This document shows positions 15,730 to 22,316 of a DNA stretch of 22,630 nucleotides, one piece after another. This stretch comes from Saprospiraceae bacterium (GTDB lineage Bacteria; Bacteroidota; Bacteroidia; Chitinophagales; Saprospiraceae). Location of the stretch: NCBI GenBank assembly GCA_025455635.1, contig JALOMF010000025.1:1-22630 (forward strand), read 5' to 3'. Every line of letters starts with the position of its first letter. Position 1 is the stretch's first letter. The position numbers and the translations under genes are program-made. A model generated the notes under the pieces. It was given only the letters and a program-made list of their open reading frames with translations, had not been told where the DNA came from and did no database searches.

Positions 15730-16311
15730 ATGCCTATAACTCCCGAACAGGTTTCTGAGCTGATGCGCCGTCGGCGGTCAATATTCCCGAAAACCTACAA
15801 CAAGAAGCCCATTCCGAAGGACATCATCGAGGAGGTGCTGGAAAACGCCAACTGGGCACCCACGCACCGCCTCACCGAGCCTTGGCGGTTCAAGGTTTTT
15901 ATGGGAAATGCCCTGGTGCGGCTGGGGGAATATTTGGCCGATTTTTATAAAAACAATATTCCAGCAGATGAGTTTTCAGAAACAAAGCACAAAAAATCAA
16001 AAGAAAGCCCCTTGCAGTCGGCCTGCGTCATTGCCATCTGCATGAGGCCCGACCCAACTGGCAGCGTGCCGGAATGGGAAGAACTGGCCGCCGTGGCTTG
16101 TGCGGTGCAAAACATGTGGCTCACCTGTACGGCCCACGGCATCGGTAGCTACTGGAGCACCCCGAAGGCGGCGCTCGAAGCCGATGAGTTCCTCGGGCTG
16201 GGCGAGGGCGAGCGTTGCCTTGGCTTGTTTTACATGGGCTACCACGACCTGCCCGACCTGCCCGGCAAGCGGTCGCCCATCACCGAGAAAACTACTTGGG
16301 TACTTGAATAA
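15730..16311 (+). CDS. Nitroreductase-family FMN oxidoreductase
   Basis: A 193-residue flavoprotein of the nitroreductase superfamily, similar in layout to the YdjA-like group, expected to bind FMN and use NAD(P)H. Seen: N-terminal FMN-phosphate motif with basic residues (LMRRRRSIFPKTYNKKPIP), IIEEVLENANWAPTHRLTEPWRF with the conserved PxxxxxEPWRF pattern, a helical middle (AACAVQNMWLTCTAHGIGSYW type segment) and C-terminal GLFYMGY. The natural substrate is not predictable. The ATG at 15730 gives the normal family N-terminus (MPITPEQVSELM); the longer frame back to 15535 covers promoter and palindrome. pabB follows 10 bp later, so the two are co-transcribed from the promoter at 15624-15652. 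Confidence 0.95.
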   Translation: MPITPEQVSELMRRRRSIFPKTYNKKPIPKDIIEEVLENANWAPTHRLTEPWRFKVFMGNALVRLGEYLADFYKNNIPADEFSETKHKKSKESPLQSACVIAICMRPDPTGSVPEWEELAAVACAVQNMWLTCTAHGIGSYWSTPKAALEADEFLGLGEGERCLGLFYMGYHDLPDLPGKRSPITEKTTWVLE

Positions 16312-16321
16312 AAACGCAGCA

Positions 16322-17641
16322 TTGACGAGGGTTTCCCGGAAATTCCCATTGCCGAAAGGCCACGATTTCAAGCAGCGGGCCTTCCAGTGGGCAGCGGGCC
16401 AAGCGCCGGTTTGCTACTTGGACAGCAACGGCTACCACGGCGTAGCTGGAAGCGAGCACGAGTGCCTGCTGGCCGTGGGGGCTGCTTCGCAAATTTGCCT
16501 CGAAACCGAGCGTGGTGCCTTCGATGCGCTGAAAAAAATCGTGGACGAAACCCCAGACTGGCTCTTCGGCTACCTGACCTATGACCTGAAAAACGACGTG
16601 GAGCCTCGCCTCACTTCCGGCAATTTTGACGGAATCGGTTTCCCGGCAATCCATTTTTTCCAGCCGGAGGTCGTGGTCGAGATTGCAGCGGAGTCCATTG
16701 TCATTCACAGCTTGGGAGCCTCACCTGATTTCTTTCTCAAAAAAATAAGTCAATCGCCCATATCTGAACGTATAAGCCCAATCCCGAGGTTTCGGGACAA
16801 GTTCCGCAATCCGCAATCCCAAATCCGAAATCGAATCCTCCGCTCCGACTACCTCGACACTGTCCACGCCATCCGCCAGCACATCGGCCGGGGCGATATT
16901 TATGAAATGAATTTTTGCCAAGAATTTTTTGCCGAAGGCTATCGGCTGGATGTTGCCGACACGTTCCAGCGGCTCAATGCACTGGGCAAAGCGCCGTTTT
17001 CCACCTACTACCGCCAGCAAGACCGTTATTTGCTTTGCGCCAGTCCTGAGCGTTTTTTGAAAAAGACGGGGCAAAAAATCCTGACGCAGCCCATCAAAGG
17101 CACGATGCGCCGTGGCCGGACGGGCGAGGAAGACACCGTATTGCGCCAGCAACTCCATCAAAGCAAAAAAGACCGCTCGGAAAACGTGATGATAGTGGAC
17201 CTCGTGCGCAACGACCTCGCCCGCTCGTGCCGGGCTGGCTCGGTGAAGGTGGACGAGCTGTTCGGTATTTACCAGTTTCAGCAGGTGTTCCAGATGATTT
17301 CGACGGTGAGCGGGGAGCTGCTGCCTGGGGTGCATCCCGTGGACGCCATCCGACGGGCCTTCCCGATGGGCTCCATGACCGGGGCGCCCAAGCTGCGCAG
17401 CATGGAACTGATTGAGCGGTACGAGCGGACGAAGCGGGGGCTGTACTCCGGGGCCGTGGGCTACTTCACGCCACAGGGCGATTTTGACTTCAATGTGGTC
17501 ATCCGCAGCATATTTTACAACGCTGCCGACCAGTACCTTTCCTTCCAAGCTGGCGGGGCCATCGTCTTCGATTCGGTGCCCGAAGCCGAGTACGAAGAGT
17601 GCCTGCTCAAGGCGCAGGGCATGTTCAAAGTGCTCTCCTGA
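16322..17641 (+). CDS. pabB: Aminodeoxychorismate synthase component I
   Basis: A 439-residue enzyme that turns chorismate and ammonia into 4-amino-4-deoxychorismate, the first step to p-aminobenzoate and folate. The chorismate-binding domain is complete: IRQHIGRGDIYEMNFCQEF, PIKGTMRRG at 257-265 with the PabB-type Lys259 (TrpE has Ala there), DLVRNDLARSC, GSMTGAPKLRSMELI, and the terminal GGAIVFDSVPEAEYEECLLKA. The start is taken as TTG at 16322 (MTRVSRKFPL), 10 bp after the nitroreductase stop; a TTG at 16304 overlapping that stop is possible. Residues about 150-172 (SERISPIPRFRDKFRNPQSQ...) look inserted: their DNA is a palindrome followed by reiterated AATCC words. The glutaminase partner PabA is not in the window. 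Confidence 0.95.
   Translation: MTRVSRKFPLPKGHDFKQRAFQWAAGQAPVCYLDSNGYHGVAGSEHECLLAVGAASQICLETERGAFDALKKIVDETPDWLFGYLTYDLKNDVEPRLTSGNFDGIGFPAIHFFQPEVVVEIAAESIVIHSLGASPDFFLKKISQSPISERISPIPRFRDKFRNPQSQIRNRILRSDYLDTVHAIRQHIGRGDIYEMNFCQEFFAEGYRLDVADTFQRLNALGKAPFSTYYRQQDRYLLCASPERFLKKTGQKILTQPIKGTMRRGRTGEEDTVLRQQLHQSKKDRSENVMIVDLVRNDLARSCRAGSVKVDELFGIYQFQQVFQMISTVSGELLPGVHPVDAIRRAFPMGSMTGAPKLRSMELIERYERTKRGLYSGAVGYFTPQGDFDFNVVIRSIFYNAADQYLSFQAGGAIVFDSVPEAEYEECLLKAQGMFKVLS
16782..16797. repeat. Palindrome within pabB
   Basis: TCCCGA-GGTT-TCGGGA, followed at about 16803-16840 by an irregular run of AATCC/AAATCCG words of near 8-bp period. Together they encode the non-conserved linker of PabB at residues about 154-172. 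Confidence 0.65.
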
Positions 17642-17964
17642 TATTTTTATTTATTTATATGAGTGTTTTGGCAAGGTAATTGCCTTAGTAGTTATCGTAA
17701 GCATTTAGCGCATTCACAGCATTTTACGCAAGCAGATTTTTATGAACATTAAAGCTGTGCGCTGATATCCAAATTCGAATATTACTGATACTCACAAATT
17801 GTCCCATGCAACATTTCGACAAAAAATGTAAAAATTCACTGGTGCAGTATTGCTGTACCGGGCGGGTTGCATGGGGTTGTTATTCCCTCTCGTAGGTACT
17901 TCCCTCTTCAGCCTTCCCAAAGTTTTTCGGATACTATTTCCTCATCTCAAAAACGGTTTAGGCT
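17642..17964. other. Long leader or intergenic region after pabB
   Basis: No gene is supported. A short hairpin GGCAA-GGTAA-TTGCC (17670-17684) follows pabB but lacks a T run. A nested set of helices lies at 17803-17875 and is listed separately. The rest shows no recognisable element. Confidence 0.5.
17803..17875 (+). ncRNA. Candidate structured RNA: junction of nested helices
   Basis: CCCATGCAAC (17803-17812) pairs perfectly over 10 bp with GTTGCATGGG (17866-17875). Inside lie a 7-bp hairpin GGTGCAG-TATTG-CTGTACC (17841-17859, one G-U) and a small ATTT/AAAT hairpin (17813-17827), forming a three-way junction. It precedes the tiny ORF at 17965 by 89 bp. It may be a leader element or an independent RNA; no known family is recognised, and the strand is assumed. 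Confidence 0.35.
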
Positions 17965-18069
17965 ATGATTATCTTTCAATTTGCACTCGGAGCTTTCTTA
18001 CTTGGTGGTGGCGTTATCACCTTGACCAATTGGATGGCTGAAAGGCTGGAAAAGAACCCAGCTCACTAG
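17965..18069 (+). CDS. Possible 34-residue single-span membrane protein
   Basis: The ORF MIIFQFALGAFLLGGGVITL... encodes one hydrophobic span (residues 2-20) followed by an amphipathic charged tail ending MAERLEKNPAH. The layout is that of a small bacterial membrane protein. The same frame stays free of clustered stops beyond its TAG, so it could also be the 5' end of a decayed longer gene. No promoter of consensus type is seen directly upstream. Confidence 0.4.
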   Translation: MIIFQFALGAFLLGGGVITLTNWMAERLEKNPAH

Positions 18070-18312
18070 ACACACTCGTTTGACGAACTGATTTGCCTGC
18101 ACATTTCTTATGTGCCAGGCACAGCTACACACTTCGAACCGACGCACTGACTACACATTACCGCCTTGTCAAAATCGGCACTAGCCCTAGGCATGGCGCA
18201 GTTTCTCCACGAAAAAATTCCTGATTCGGGCTTCATCGTCATTGGGTATCTGCATCGAGCCGTAAGGAGCGGCATGCAAACCATCCGCTTTATCAAACCT
18301 GTCCACGAATAG
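18070..18312 (+). pseudogene. Possible decayed coding remnant in frame with the small ORF
   Basis: The frame of the 34-residue ORF continues after its TAG as THSFDELICLHISYVPGT..., meets TGA at 18148-18150, then runs 53 codons (LHITALSKSALALGMAQFLHEK, IPDSGFIVIGYLHRAVRSGM) to TAG at 18310-18312. The residue make-up is protein-like, but no family is recognised and no start other than ATG 18193 (39 codons) is evident. It is best read as a degenerate gene or chance; confidence is low. Confidence 0.25.
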
Positions 18313-18331
18313 GAACCACTAGCTCGCTTGA

Positions 18332-18367
18332 CCTTGTCGCCAGCATTTGGTATTGCTGGCGGCAAGG
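18332..18367. repeat. Long imperfect palindrome
   Basis: CCTTGTCGCCAGCA (18332-18345) pairs with TGCTGGCGGCAAGG (18354-18367), 14 bp with one G-T pair and an 8-base loop. No T run on either side, so not a standard terminator. A second small hairpin CGCTTCG-CAAAA-CGAAGCG follows at 18385-18403. Both lie downstream of the M20 peptidase gene. Confidence 0.65.
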
Positions 18368-18427
18368 CCCTAGCCGATGTTTTTCGCTTCGCAAAACGAA
18401 GCGCCGAGGCTGTCCCTCCAATCCGAT

Positions 18428-19618
18428 TTATAAAACACCCAATTCCTTCACCGCCAGCCAGCTCATCAGCCCCATGCCCACCAGCAGGCTGTCCTCGTCC
18501 ACATCGAACGTGTCGGTGTGGATGGGGGAGGTGATGCCCCTAGCCTTGTTGCCCGTGCCGAGGCGGTAAAAACAGGCTGGAATTACCTGTGAGTAGTAGG
18601 CAAAATCCTCCGCCGTCATGCGCATGGGCAGGTCAACGACGTTTGCCTCGCCAAGGTATTCCACCGCAAAATGTCGGCTTCGCAAGGTCAGTTCCTCGTC
18701 GTTTTTCAGGAATGGATAGCCCTTCATGATGTGAAAATCACAGCTTCCGCCCATGCTTTCGGCCAGCGTCTCGGCCATTTTTTTCATCAAAATATGGGCC
18801 TTGGCCCGCCAGTCCTCGTCCATCGTGCGGAAAGTGCCCTCCAGTTTCACTTCGTTGGGGATGACGTTCGTAGAGCCGCCCGTTGAGTTGATTTTGCCGA
18901 AGGTCACCACCGTGGGCACGATGGGGTTGGCATTGCGGCTCACGATTTGCTGGAGCGCCACCACGATGTGCGAGGCTATCAGCACGGGGTCAACGGCATC
19001 GTGCGGCACGGCGCCGTGGCCGCCTTTGCCCCGCACGGTGACGTAAAGCTCGTCGGCACTGGCCATGAACATGCCGGGCCGGAAGCCCACCTTGCCCGTC
19101 TCCAGTCCCGGCAGCACGTGCTGGCCGATGATATTGGCAGGGGTGGGGTTATACAGTACGCCTTCGGCAATGAGGATGGATGCGCCACCGGGCAGCCGCT
19201 CCTCCGCTGGCTGAAAAATCAGCTTGATGGTGCCCTCGAACTCATTGCGAAGCGCATGAAGGATACGGGCAGCACCCAGCAGCGAGGCCGAGTGCACATC
19301 GTGCCCGCAGGCGTGCATCACTCCTTGGTTTTGAGACTTGTACGGCACATCGTTCGCCTCGGCGATGGGCAAGGCGTCTATATCGGCTCGCAGGGCAATG
19401 ACTTTGCTGGATGGGTTTTTGCCCTCGATATAGGCCACCACGCCATGCTCGCCCCAACCATGCTCGTGCCGTATGCCATACTCTGCCAGCTTGCCAGCGA
19501 TGTATTTCCCGGTCTCGACTTCTTGAAACGAAAGCTCCGGGTGGCTGTGCAAGTGGCGGCGTATGGCCACGACTTCGGGGTGAAACTGGGCGGCTAGTTG
19601 TTGGATTTTATCTTTCAA
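18428..19618 (-). CDS. M20D-family amidohydrolase (N-acyl amino acid / hippurate hydrolase type)
   Basis: A 396-residue zinc amidohydrolase of peptidase family M20, subfamily D, which removes acyl groups from amino acids or related amides. The metal-binding and catalytic residues are all present: Cys104 and His106 in HACGHDVH, Glu139-Glu140 in FQPAEE, His167 in GQHV, and His367 in SPIHTDTFDVDE. The opening RRHLHSHPELSFQE and ALRADIDALPI are family hallmarks. The dimerisation lid domain lies at about 185-300 (YVTVRGKGGHGAVPHDAVDPV, GGSTNVIPNEVKLEGTFRTMDE). No signal peptide, so cytoplasmic. Exact substrate cannot be told within M20D. It is the last of three minus-strand genes but is separated from lolA by a terminator, so it has its own promoter. 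Confidence 0.96.
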   Translation of the reverse strand: MKDKIQQLAAQFHPEVVAIRRHLHSHPELSFQEVETGKYIAGKLAEYGIRHEHGWGEHGVVAYIEGKNPSSKVIALRADIDALPIAEANDVPYKSQNQGVMHACGHDVHSASLLGAARILHALRNEFEGTIKLIFQPAEERLPGGASILIAEGVLYNPTPANIIGQHVLPGLETGKVGFRPGMFMASADELYVTVRGKGGHGAVPHDAVDPVLIASHIVVALQQIVSRNANPIVPTVVTFGKINSTGGSTNVIPNEVKLEGTFRTMDEDWRAKAHILMKKMAETLAESMGGSCDFHIMKGYPFLKNDEELTLRSRHFAVEYLGEANVVDLPMRMTAEDFAYYSQVIPACFYRLGTGNKARGITSPIHTDTFDVDEDSLLVGMGLMSWLAVKELGVL

Positions 19619-19680
19619 GGTGAAAAGTATTTTTTACAAAATACGTCTAAGTCGAGCAGTATGATTGGTTTTAAATAAAA

Positions 19681-19722
19681 AAAAATGCGCACGGTGGTTA
19701 AAAACCAACCGTGCGCATTTTT
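19681..19722 (-). terminator. Terminator of the lolA-like gene
   Basis: AAAAATGCGCACGGT (19681-19695) pairs with ACCGTGCGCATTTTT (19708-19722), 15 bp perfect, with additional GGTT/AACC pairing around one bulge in the loop. On the minus strand it begins 24 bp after the lolA-like stop and ends in a run of T. Confidence 0.9.
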
Positions 19723-19746
19723 TTGTTTTTGGGAAACGAAGGGGGG

Positions 19747-20436
19747 TCAATCAACCCTCAAATCCTCGAACTTGCAGCTTGGGCATTCGCTTTTTTCAAA
19801 GGTAAATGCACTGGCCGCCACTGTTTTGTTTGGGGTTAACTTGTTGATAGTCAAGGTGTAACGTGAGCCGTCTTTTCCGAAGGATTTGATGCTGATGATT
19901 TCCAGCGTCTTCTTGTCGAGGGTCAGTCGCACCTTGGAGTAGTCGTTGGCCTTGGAGGTTGGCTTGAACTCAATCTGCTGCACCAGCTTGCCATTTTCAG
20001 TAAACTCATTGGTGATGGCATAGACATAATCCTTCCAGGCATAGGCTTTGAGCAGGTCTTGCGGGCTGGAGATGCCGCCTTCGCCCTCGTCTTCGTCCAC
20101 GTCGTTTATCTGCACTTCCTTGTTTTTGGGGATGTAAAGCCAGACCGACTTGCCGTCGGAGACCATCGTGCGGTCATTGAACTTGAGCCGGTACTTTTCT
20201 GCTTGCTGCGTCAGCGTGCCTTTTTGCACCTGCTTGGCCTGCTGCGGCACTTCGATTTCTAGGCTAAACTCGGCCTCCAGCGTTTTGTAGGCTTCGTATT
20301 TTTTTCGCATCTTCTCCAGCACGGCCTTGGCCGCTGGGTCGGATGTTTCGGTTTTCACGGGTGCTGGCTTGGCTTTTTGTGCAAAAACGGCTGTGGAAGC
20401 CAAGGCCAATGCCAGTATCATCAAGAATTTATACAT
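19747..20436 (-). CDS. lolA: LolA-like periplasmic lipoprotein carrier
   Basis: A 229-residue protein with a clear Sec signal peptide (MYKFLMILALALASTAVFA), then the LolA/LolB fold: VLEKMRKKYEAYKTLEAEFSLEI, KGTLTQQAEKYRLKFNDRTMVSDGKSVWLYIPKNKEVQI and FTENGKLVQQIEFKPTS...VRLTLDKKTLEI. The G-x-L and SDGKxxWxYxPxxxxV pattern is typical of LolA in Bacteroidota. LolA carries lipoproteins through the periplasm from LolCDE to the outer membrane. An acidic loop DVDEDEGEGG interrupts the middle. The ending with two cysteines (SECPSCKFEDLRVD) is unusual and could form a disulfide. Start at 20436 is set by the signal peptide. Transcribed alone or after the ATL gene (112 bp gap). Confidence 0.9.
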   Translation of the reverse strand: MYKFLMILALALASTAVFAQKAKPAPVKTETSDPAAKAVLEKMRKKYEAYKTLEAEFSLEIEVPQQAKQVQKGTLTQQAEKYRLKFNDRTMVSDGKSVWLYIPKNKEVQINDVDEDEGEGGISSPQDLLKAYAWKDYVYAITNEFTENGKLVQQIEFKPTSKANDYSKVRLTLDKKTLEIISIKSFGKDGSRYTLTINKLTPNKTVAASAFTFEKSECPSCKFEDLRVD

Positions 20437-20548
20437 GGTTCTTCAATTTTTTATTTGTTCAATCTTCTAACGCTTATGACGCAGGATTATTCACCCTGCA
20501 ACATGGCATTCGGGTTAAAATTTGTTTAAAACAGGCGATGGATTGCTT

Positions 20549-20872
20549 TCAAAAATGGTCGGCAGGGTTCCAAAGCAATGCTTCAAACCCAACTATTGCA
20601 TCGTTTTCGACCTTGATGCCTTCCAGTTCCAGTAGTTCCTGCATACGGCTCGGCGGCCTGAAATGCGCCCGCCCCGACAGCTCGCCCTTGCGGTTCACGA
20701 CCCGGTGCGCAGGCACATCGCCCATATCGTGGCAGTTGTTGAGCGCCCAGCCCACCATGCGTGCCGAGCCAAGCGACAGGAAGCTGGCAATGGTGCCGTA
20801 GGTGGTAACCCGCCCGTGCGGCACGCACCTCACCACGTCATAAACCATGTCGAAATAGGACGCCTTTGCCAT
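20549..20872 (-). CDS. Alkyltransferase-like protein (ATL), MGMT family without active cysteine
   Basis: A 107-residue protein matching the DNA-binding C-terminal domain of O6-methylguanine-DNA methyltransferase: YDVVRCVPHGRVTTYGTIASFLSLGSARMVGWALNNC, then VPAHRVVNRKGELSG. Methyltransferases have PCHRV; here the cysteine is Ala55, so it cannot take the alkyl group. Such ATL proteins (E. coli YbaZ has PWHRV) bind O6-alkylguanine and flag it for nucleotide excision repair. The arginine finger (SARMVG) and helix-turn-helix (TTYGTIASFLS) are kept. The ATG at 20872 gives the usual N-terminus (MAKASYFDMVYDVV); the frame upstream is antisense to the neighbouring TrpF-like gene. Divergent from that gene with 63 bp between. 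Confidence 0.93.
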   Translation of the reverse strand: MAKASYFDMVYDVVRCVPHGRVTTYGTIASFLSLGSARMVGWALNNCHDMGDVPAHRVVNRKGELSGRAHFRPPSRMQELLELEGIKVENDAIVGFEALLWNPADHF

Positions 20873-20902
20873 GTTTTTGGTAATCCTTGCCCCTTTTCCA
20901 TG

Positions 20903-20910
20903 TAGCTTTG
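20903..20910 (+). promoter_or_regulatory. Candidate -7 element for the trpF-like/mazG-like pair
   Basis: TAGCTTTG matches TAnnTTTG and lies 26 bp before the ATG at 20936. A TTTG at 20876-20879 is 23 bp upstream, at the long end of the usual spacing. Confidence 0.45.
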
Positions 20911-20935
20911 CCACCACAAAAATGCAAGAAACAAG

Positions 20936-21583
20936 ATGTTGAGAACAAAGATAAAGGCAAGTGCCGTCACCAACCTTACCGATGCCCGATATTTTGCGGC
21001 GAGGGAGGTGGAGTGGCTTGGATTCCGGTTCGGCGGTGGCCCCGAAGCCACCATTTCGCCCTTGGCCGCAAAGGCCATTTCGGAGTGGGTGGACGGCGTG
21101 AAGTTCATCGGGGAATTTGACTTTGCGACTGCCGAAGAAATCCAGGCCGTGCACCAGCTGCTGCCCTTCGATGCGGTGCAGGTCGGCATGTACACCCCGA
21201 ACTCGGAGCTAGAGAAGTTGCCGGGCCTGACCTTCATACGGGAGGTGGTGGTGGAAAAAGGCACGACCGAGGCCGAGCTGGCTGCCCATTTTGAAGAGAA
21301 TGCAGGTCACTGCGCATATTTTCTACTCGACTTCACGAAGTCGGGCATTGACTGGGCGTCACTGCGCAGCGGCGGGAGCCTCTCCCCTGATTTTCTAAAA
21401 AACCTTTTTCATCGGCATAAAACCATCCTTGCATTGGATTTCCGGGCCAATGAGGCGCACGACCTGTTGAACGAGCTTCAACCGGAAGGCTTGAGCCTGA
21501 GCGGGGGAGCGGAAGAGCAAGTGGGGCTGAAGTCTTTCGACGAGTTGGACGAGATACTGGACGCCCTGGAACATGCGGGATGA
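20936..21583 (+). CDS. TrpF-like TIM-barrel protein lacking the catalytic cysteine
   Basis: A 215-residue protein laid out like phosphoribosylanthranilate isomerase (TrpF). The opening KIKASAVTNLTDARYFAAREVEWLGFRF parallels TrpF KICGITN...DA...GADxLGFVF; CAYFLLDFTKSGIDW parallels the LLD segment with the general acid (Asp132 here); PEGLSLSGGAEEQVGLKSFDELDEIL parallels the last barrel turn DVSSGVE...GxKD. The general-base cysteine of TrpF is replaced (KIK-A in place of KICG), and the LAGGL phosphate-binding stretch is not recognisable (TILALDF). So the fold is likely the same but normal isomerase activity is unlikely. No other trp gene is near. It precedes a MazG-like gene by 39 bp on the same strand. 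Confidence 0.8.
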   Translation: MLRTKIKASAVTNLTDARYFAAREVEWLGFRFGGGPEATISPLAAKAISEWVDGVKFIGEFDFATAEEIQAVHQLLPFDAVQVGMYTPNSELEKLPGLTFIREVVVEKGTTEAELAAHFEENAGHCAYFLLDFTKSGIDWASLRSGGSLSPDFLKNLFHRHKTILALDFRANEAHDLLNELQPEGLSLSGGAEEQVGLKSFDELDEILDALEHAG

Positions 21584-21622
21584 TGGCAAGTCTCCTATTT
21601 TTTCATTTTTTTCCTTCGTAAA

Positions 21623-21976
21623 ATGACAATCGCAGAAGCTCAAAAAACGGTGGACGACTGGATTTCCACGATAGGCGTCCGTTATTTCAACGAACTGACC
21701 AATACGGCGCTGCTCATGGAAGAAGTGGGCGAAGTGGCCCGGCTGATGGCTAGGCTCTACGGCGAGCAATCGTTTAAGTCAACTGAAAAAATGACTGACG
21801 CAAAGGAGGACTTGGCAGACGAAATGGCAGACGTGCTTTTTGTGCTCATCTGCCTCGCCAATCAAACCGGCGTGGACCTTACAGCGGCCATGCAAAAGAA
21901 TTTGGAAAAGAAAACCAAGCGGGATGCGCTTCGCCATGCAGCCAATGAAAAATTAAATCCCAACATGGATAAATAG
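21623..21976 (+). CDS. MazG-like nucleotide pyrophosphohydrolase
   Basis: A 117-residue all-alpha NTP pyrophosphohydrolase of the MazG-like group, which hydrolyses (d)NTPs to NMP and pyrophosphate. The metal-binding signature is complete: EEVGE with Glu34 and Glu37 (ExxE) and DEMADVLF with Glu67 and Asp70 (ExxD). The single-domain length fits the small MazG-like/dCTPase-type enzymes, which act as dimers or tetramers, not the two-domain E. coli MazG. The N-terminal helix AQKTVDDWISTIGVRYFNELTN is typical. Likely co-transcribed with the TrpF-like gene (39 bp gap). A strong terminator starts 2 bp after its stop. Substrate is unknown; house-cleaning of non-canonical nucleotides is the usual proposal. 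Confidence 0.93.
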   Translation: MTIAEAQKTVDDWISTIGVRYFNELTNTALLMEEVGEVARLMARLYGEQSFKSTEKMTDAKEDLADEMADVLFVLICLANQTGVDLTAAMQKNLEKKTKRDALRHAANEKLNPNMDK

Positions 21977-21977
21977 A

Positions 21978-22012
21978 AAAAGGGCAGCGACGGAATACGT
22001 CGTTGCCCTTTT
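21978..22012. terminator. Terminator after the mazG-like gene, probably bidirectional
   Basis: AAAAGGGCAGCGACG (21978-21992) pairs with CGTCGTTGCCCTTTT (21998-22012), 15 bp with one G-U and a 5-base loop. A-rich left and T-ending right arms; on the minus strand it also ends in T. Confidence 0.88.
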
Positions 22013-22018
22013 AAAAAA

Positions 22019-22156
22019 GTGAGTATAAGACCAGCTCTACCCCCCAAACGAACTGGTCTCACTCACTGTCCCGAGGCACTTCTGCCCCGAAGACTTCTTT
22101 GGATTCAGGCGAAAGAAATTCTTTCAGACACCTGCTAGGAAGCCGGGGTGGGCTTC
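22019..22156 (+). ncRNA. Candidate structured RNA between convergent genes
   Basis: Two structured parts. First, GTGAG (22019-22023) with CTCAC (22062-22066) enclosing GACCAG (22029-22034) with CTGGTC (22053-22058). Second, a rod of nested helices: CCCCG (22085-22089)/CGGGG (22144-22148), CTTCTT (22094-22099)/AGGAAG (22137-22142), CAGG (22106-22109)/CCTG (22131-22134) and GAAAG (22111-22115)/CTTTC (22121-22125). An alternative hairpin GAAGCC/GGCTTC (22139-22156) would exclude the two outer helices. No known RNA family is recognised; strand is assumed. The remainder to 22316 shows nothing recognisable. Confidence 0.35.
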
Positions 22157-22316
22157 ATCCTTATCTTCAATTGCCTATAATTGGCTGATTTATTATTTTG
22201 AATTCAATTGGGTGGTTTAAGGGAAGCGGGGTCTATTCGGAATCAAAACTCAGTGTGGGAGGGTAAACAGGCTGAATCCGAATTTCATTTCAAAATCGTG
22301 TTACTATTTCCTAAAA

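Noticed and set aside
16100..16321. Long N-terminal extension of PabB
   Set aside because: It overlaps the nitroreductase gene in another frame and reads as low-complexity shadow sequence.
18108..18365. 85-codon minus-strand frame in the gap beside the M20 gene
   Set aside because: No family, unlikely composition, and part of it is the arm of the 18332-18367 palindrome.
18947..19597. 216-codon plus-strand frame across the M20 peptidase gene
   Set aside because: Antisense shadow; the minus strand has all M20 metal ligands.
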